18,816 bases of DNA from NCBI GenBank assembly GCA_017938645.1, contig JAGBBE010000201.1, forward strand, positions 1 to 18,816. Reading direction: 5' to 3'. The notes below the pieces were generated by a model. That model had not been told where the DNA came from and did not search any database. It saw nothing but the letters and a program-made list of their open reading frames with translations. Positions 15,801 through 18,816 of this stretch are shown here, in pieces; the first letter of the stretch is position 1; every line of letters starts with the position of its first letter. Source of the stretch: Clostridia bacterium. Lineage in GTDB: Bacteria; Bacillota_A; Clostridia; Christensenellales; Aristaeellaceae. Position numbers and translations under genes: made by a program.

Positions 15801-16244
15801 ATGGACAAGGTATTTGACAAAACCATCCGCGTCCTTGCAGCCGCGGGCGGCGCTGTGGCAGGCGCGCTGGGCGGCTGGGACGCGCTGCTGCGCGTGCTGG
15901 TGTGGATGATGGCTGCCGATTACGCCAGCGGCGTGATCGTGGCCGTGATGGGCCGCAGCCGCAAAACCGATTACGGCGGCCTGTCCAGCAAGGTGGGCGC
16001 GGCGGGCATCCTGCGCAAGGGACTGATGCTCATGGTCGTTCTGGCCGCTGCCCTTCTGGACTCCGCCATGGGCGATACGAACGCCATGTGCCGCGACGCG
16101 GCCTGCTGGTTCTACATCGCCAACGAAGGCCTGTCGCTTCTGGAAAATCTGGGGCTGATGGGCGTTCCATTCCCTGAAAAACTCAAGCTGCTTCTGGGGC
16201 AGCATCTCAGTGAAGGAGGTTCCGCCGATGGCAGCGACGCTTGA
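15801..16244 (+). CDS. Holin, toxin-secretion/phage-lysis family (phage_holin_4)
   Basis: A 147-residue membrane protein. Hydrophobic segments lie near residues 11-27, 30-50 (LLRVLVWMMAADYASGVIVAV) and 73-90 (GLMLMVVLAAALLDSAMG). The DYASGV motif and the following GLSSKVGAAGILRKGL block match the family that includes the TcdE-type holins. It should form the lethal membrane lesion that releases the endolysin. AAAGGAG (15787-15793) and the ATG at 15801 decide the start; a longer upstream reading frame lies within the endolysin gene and is rejected. The C-terminus (LGQHLSEGGSADGSDA) is hydrophilic and overlaps the next gene by 17 nt. The order endolysin then holin is the reverse of the usual arrangement. 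Confidence 0.9.
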   Translation: MDKVFDKTIRVLAAAGGAVAGALGGWDALLRVLVWMMAADYASGVIVAVMGRSRKTDYGGLSSKVGAAGILRKGLMLMVVLAAALLDSAMGDTNAMCRDAACWFYIANEGLSLLENLGLMGVPFPEKLKLLLGQHLSEGGSADGSDA

Positions 16245-16983
16245 AGCCCTCATGGATAAGCTCAACAACTATCAGCACTATCAGGCCATGACGCCTGAGG
16301 AGATTCACAAGGCGGCGCAGAACCGTTATCAGGCCGTATACGATCAGAAGCGGCTGAGCGCGCAGCAGGCCTACGAAACCAGCGATGCAGCCCTTGCGCG
16401 GGAACTGTCCGCTCTGCAGGACACCTACTCCCGCGAGCGCGAGCGCAGCGCTGCTGAAAACGAGGCCATTTACCGTCAGGCAGACCGTCATGCGCTCTCG
16501 CGCGGCATGCAGCGCTCCAGCTACAACAGCGCCAATCTGGCCAACATCAATCTGGCCGGAGAGGCCGCGCTTCTGGACATTGGCCGTCAGCAGGCCGAGG
16601 CGGAAGCTGATGTGGCTGAGCAGCGCACCCTGCTCAGCACGCAATTGGCCGGTCAGCTGGCCGGATACGACGCACAGCAGCAGTCCGACATGCTTGGGTA
16701 CATGGACGAGCTGGAGGCCCGCGAGTACGACCGCACCGTTGACAGCGTCAACACCTACAACGAGCTGGCGATGAAGCTATACGAGTACCAGCACGAGCTG
16801 GAAAGGGAGGCTGCGGAGCAGGCGCGCTGGCAGGCGGAGTTTAACGCCAAGTATGGAGGGAAGTCCTCCTCCGGAGGCGGGGGTGGGAAGAAGAAGGGTT
16901 CTTCCGGGACTTCTACCACAGTGAAGACTTCCTCCGGCGGGTCGGTTGGTGGAAAGACTGCACAGAAGATGCTGGTGCATTGA
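16228..16983 (+). CDS. Coiled-coil phage protein with Gly/Ser/Lys-rich tail (putative internal virion protein)
   Basis: A 251-residue, almost entirely helical protein, rich in Gln, Ala, Glu and Tyr (such as AAQNRYQAVYDQKRLSAQQA and NEAIYRQADRHALSRGMQRS). After residue 210 it turns into a low-complexity tail of Gly, Ser, Lys and Thr (KSSSGGGGGKKKGSSGTSTT). No membrane segment or enzyme motif is seen and no family is recognised. Coiled coils with flexible basic tails occur among podoviral ejection or internal core proteins, which would fit the otherwise missing ejection genes, but this is only inference. The ATG at 16228 is set by AAGGAGG (16212-16218), and the start overlaps the holin by 17 nt. 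It is the last gene of the cassette, placed unusually after the lysis genes. Confidence 0.65.
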   Translation: MAATLEALMDKLNNYQHYQAMTPEEIHKAAQNRYQAVYDQKRLSAQQAYETSDAALARELSALQDTYSRERERSAAENEAIYRQADRHALSRGMQRSSYNSANLANINLAGEAALLDIGRQQAEAEADVAEQRTLLSTQLAGQLAGYDAQQQSDMLGYMDELEAREYDRTVDSVNTYNELAMKLYEYQHELEREAAEQARWQAEFNAKYGGKSSSGGGGGKKKGSSGTSTTVKTSSGGSVGGKTAQKMLVH

Positions 16984-17007
16984 TGAGCAGTTCGCTCAGT
17001 TTGTTGT

Positions 17008-17022
17008 GTGCCTTGCAGGCAC
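17008..17022. repeat. Short palindrome in the convergent gap
   Basis: GTGCCT (17008-17013) pairs with AGGCAC (17017-17022) around a 3-nt loop. Together with TGAGC/GCTCA (16984-16988 and 16994-16998) it forms small structures just after the last phage gene. These are too weak to call a terminator. Confidence 0.35.
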
Positions 17023-17052
17023 TGGGCTTGTTCTCTGCCCGCTCCGCTAGGG

Positions 17053-17098
17053 CCAGAGGGTCAGGGGGGATTTCGATTTCCCCCCTTCGACCCTCTGG
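17053..17098. repeat. Long GC-rich hairpin at the junction of phage cassette and rfb genes
   Basis: CCAGAGGGTC (17053-17062) pairs perfectly with GACCCTCTGG (17089-17098). After a small asymmetric bulge, GGGGGGA (17064-17070) pairs with TCCCCCC (17079-17085) around an 8-nt loop. No T-run follows on either strand. It lies between two convergent transcription units and ends within a few bases of the point where rfbA loses homology, so it may be both a transcription barrier and the recombination or assembly breakpoint. Confidence 0.75.
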
Positions 17099-17885
17099 AC
17101 TGAATAAAGCCTCTCTTGTAAGCGATTTCTTCGATACAGGAAATATATAATCCCTGACGTTTCTGGAATGCTGCAACGAAATCTGCCGCATCCAAAAGTG
17201 AGTCGTGATTACCTGTATCCAGCCATGCAAAACCTCTTCCCATAGTCTCTACACGAAGTGTTCCCCTGCGCAGATATTCATTGTTGATAGAAGTGATCTC
17301 AATCTCACCCCTTGCGGAAGGCTTTACATTTTTTGCAATCTCAACAACATCATTATCATAGAAATAAAGTCCCGGAACGGCATAATTACTCTTTGGATTC
17401 TCCGGTTTTTCTTCGATGGAAAGCGCCTTACCTGTTTCATCGAATTCCACAACACCGTATTCTCTCGGATCCCTTACATAATAGCCGAAAATAGTCGCAC
17501 CACTTTCGCGGTTTGCAACCTCGCGCAGCAGTTTTGAAAAACTCTGTCCGTAGAAAATATTATCCCCTAAAACAAGTGCCACACTGTCGCTGCCAATAAA
17601 ATCAGCACCAATAATAAACGCGTCCGCAAGTCCTCTCGGCACTTCCTGAACTGCGTATTCAAAATGCATGCCAAGCTGCTCTCCGGTTCCAAGAAGTTCC
17701 TTAAATACAGGAAGGTCTCTCGGTGTAGAAATGATCAGCACTTCTCTAATCCCTGCTAACATCAGGGTAGACAGCGGATAATAGATCATCGGTTTATCAT
17801 CTACCGGCATGATCTGCTTCGATATCGCTTTGGTCAGCGGATACAATCTTGTTCCACTGCCTCCTGCTAAAATAATACCTTTCAT
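17061..17885 (-). CDS. rfbA: Glucose-1-phosphate thymidylyltransferase, 3' truncated
   Basis: This open frame has 274 codons. It makes dTDP-glucose from glucose-1-phosphate and dTTP, the first step of dTDP-L-rhamnose synthesis in the cytoplasm. The nucleotide-binding loop [20 protein letters not shown] (residues 8-27), LGDN with Asp108, EEKP (158-161) and WLDTG with Asp223 are all present. Authentic sequence ends at about residue 261 ([12 protein letters not shown]). The last dozen residues ([13 protein letters not shown]) are encoded by the GC-rich junction hairpin and are foreign to the family, so roughly 30 C-terminal residues are missing. The active site is spared, but folding or tetramer assembly may suffer. 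AGAAAGGA (complement of 17892-17899) supports the ATG at 17885. Base composition is clearly more AT-rich than the genes to the left. Confidence 0.92.
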   Translation of the reverse strand: MKGIILAGGSGTRLYPLTKAISKQIMPVDDKPMIYYPLSTLMLAGIREVLIISTPRDLPVFKELLGTGEQLGMHFEYAVQEVPRGLADAFIIGADFIGSDSVALVLGDNIFYGQSFSKLLREVANRESGATIFGYYVRDPREYGVVEFDETGKALSIEEKPENPKSNYAVPGLYFYDNDVVEIAKNVKPSARGEIEITSINNEYLRRGTLRVETMGRGFAWLDTGNHDSLLDAADFVAAFQKRQGLYISCIEEIAYKRGFIQSRGSKGGNRNPP

Positions 17886-17899
17886 AAAACATCCTTTCT

Positions 17900-17926
17900 G
17901 AAGAATAACTCGAAGAGTTATTCTTC
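17900..17926. repeat. Perfect inverted repeat in the rfbB-rfbA gap
   Basis: GAAGAATAACTC (17900-17911) and GAGTTATTCTTC (17915-17926) form a perfect 12-bp stem with a 3-nt loop. It lies next to the rfbA ribosome binding site and could reduce or tune rfbA translation. Confidence 0.65.
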
Positions 17927-17928
17927 GA

Positions 17929-17986
17929 CACGAAACTTAGATAATCTTAGATTGTGTTTTTTACAATCTTAGATTATCTTTTCGTG
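17929..17986. repeat. Large imperfect hairpin overlapping the 3' end of rfbB
   Basis: AGATAATCTTAGATTGT (17939-17955) pairs with ACAATCTTAGATTATCT (17963-17979) with one mismatch, and CACGAAA (17929-17935) pairs with TTTCGTG (17980-17986) outside it. The rfbB stop codon (17974-17976) lies in this stem. In the rfb transcript the loop is A-rich rather than followed by a U-tract, so it looks like an mRNA processing or stability element rather than a terminator. Confidence 0.6.
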
Positions 17987-18816
17987 TTATACATATCGTT
18001 GTAGTATTTCTGATAGTCACCGCTTGTTACATTCTTCATCCAGTCTTCGTTTTCGAAGAACCATTTGATAGTCAGTCTGATACCCTCTTTGAACATGGTC
18101 TCAGGCTCCCAACCGATTTCTGATTTGATCTTGTCCGGAGCAATCGCGTATCTTCTGTCGTGACCCTTACGGTCCTCCACATAAGTGATCAGGTCCTTTG
18201 ACACAAGTGCCTTACGCGGATCGGAATCATCCAACATCTCCTGTAAGGTTTCAATGATAATATTGATGATCTCAATATTCTGTTTTTCATTATGACCACC
18301 TACATTGTAGGTTTCAAACAAACGCCCTTTTTCCTGTACCATATCAATGGCTTTGGCATGGTCTTCTACATATAACCAGTCACGGACATTTTTACCATCC
18401 CCGTATACAGGAAGTTTCTTGCCCTGTAACGCGTTGTTAATGATAAGCGGAATCAGTTTCTCAGGGAACTGGTATGGTCCGTAGTTATTCGAACAGTTTG
18501 TAATGTTCGCCGGGAATTTGTAAGTATCCATATATGCCTTCACCAGCATATCGGAAGATGCCTTACTAGCGGAATATGGACTGTGTGGATCATATGGTGA
18601 TGTCTCATAGAAAAATGCATTGTCATCATCCGGCAAAGACCCATACACTTCATCCGTAGAAACATGAAGGAACTTCTTGCCCTCTTTGAAACTGCCGTCC
18701 GGTAATTCCCATGCTGCTTTTGCACAATTTAACATAACTGCTGTACCAAGTACATTTGTCTGCACAAACACTTCCGGATTCTTAATACTTCTGTCCACAT
18801 GACTTTCTGCCGCAAA
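17974..18816 (-). CDS. rfbB: dTDP-glucose 4,6-dehydratase, C-terminal part (starts beyond window)
   Basis: The visible 280 residues are the C-terminal four fifths of a protein of about 340 residues. It converts dTDP-glucose to dTDP-4-keto-6-deoxyglucose, the second step toward dTDP-rhamnose for cell-surface polysaccharide. It is an extended short-chain dehydrogenase: FAAESHVDRSI at the edge, HVSTDEVYGSLPDD with the Thr-Asp-Glu catalytic group, YSASKASSD with the Tyr-x3-Lys pair, NNYGPYQFPEKLIPL, YGDGKNVRDWLYVEDH and DRKGHDRRYAI are all typical. The N-terminal Rossmann glycine motif lies outside the window. It is upstream of rfbA on the same strand, with 88 nt between them, probably one operon. 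The sequence is intact and AT-rich, like a lachnospiraceal gene and unlike the GC-rich genes to the left. Confidence 0.95.
   Translation of the reverse strand, partial: FAAESHVDRSIKNPEVFVQTNVLGTAVMLNCAKAAWELPDGSFKEGKKFLHVSTDEVYGSLPDDDNAFFYETSPYDPHSPYSASKASSDMLVKAYMDTYKFPANITNCSNNYGPYQFPEKLIPLIINNALQGKKLPVYGDGKNVRDWLYVEDHAKAIDMVQEKGRLFETYNVGGHNEKQNIEIINIIIETLQEMLDDSDPRKALVSKDLITYVEDRKGHDRRYAIAPDKIKSEIGWEPETMFKEGIRLTIKWFFENEDWMKNVTSGDYQKYYNDMYNTKR

Noticed and set aside
16984..17000. Terminator for the phage operon at TGAGC/GCTCA followed by a T-rich stretch
   Set aside because: The stem is only 5 bp and the T-stretch is interrupted; too weak to call.
3028..17110. Prophage att sites or target-site duplication flanking the cassette
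   Set aside because: I saw no convincing direct repeat shared by the left (3028-3092) and right (16984-17110) edges, and no tRNA gene or integrase.

Overview
The window looks like chromosome from a GC-rich member of the Clostridia (Bacillota), probably a gut anaerobe. The grounds are a pyruvate:ferredoxin oxidoreductase gene, strong AGGAGG-type ribosome binding sites, near-perfect sigma-A promoters and a Gram-positive-type LexA box. No rRNA, tRNA, CRISPR array, integrase or transposase is visible.

Layout. (1) Positions 1-1083, minus strand: the N-terminal 361 residues of pyruvate:ferredoxin oxidoreductase (nifJ), with a consensus promoter and a leader inverted repeat. (2) Positions 1313-3028, plus strand: a polytopic, GT-C-like (DUF6020-like) membrane protein with its own promoter and intrinsic terminator. 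(3) Positions 3093-16983, plus strand: a compact phage virion and lysis cassette of about 13.9 kb. It begins with a near-consensus promoter overlain just downstream by a LexA (SOS) operator, and a sigma region 4-like regulator. A second promoter is then followed within about 20 nt by an intrinsic terminator. After that come small and large terminase, P22-like portal, a scaffold-position protein, an N4-gp56-type major capsid protein, a small capsid-associated protein, a head-tail adaptor, a beta-rich neck/nozzle candidate, a coiled-coil peptide, a BppU-like receptor-binding protein with a degenerate SGNH domain, two further tail/fibre proteins, an NlpC/P60-SH3b endolysin, a holin and a coiled-coil protein with a Gly/Ser/Lys-rich tail. 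(4) Positions 17061-18816, minus strand: dTDP-sugar genes rfbB (partial) and rfbA (3' truncated). These are clearly more AT-rich than the rest and end abruptly at a long GC-rich hairpin.

How it fits together. The cassette has the head, DNA-packaging, short-tail and lysis genes of a podovirus-like particle. It has no integrase, repressor, replication gene, tail tube or tape measure in the window. Its first promoter appears to be under direct LexA control, and its late genes sit behind what looks like a promoter-proximal terminator. This fits a resident, SOS-induced particle-producing element: a domesticated prophage, a gene-transfer-agent-like locus or a particle-forming remnant. A truncated prophage is the main alternative, because the right boundary is a genomic discontinuity. 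All assignments come from reading motifs and gene order; no database search was run.
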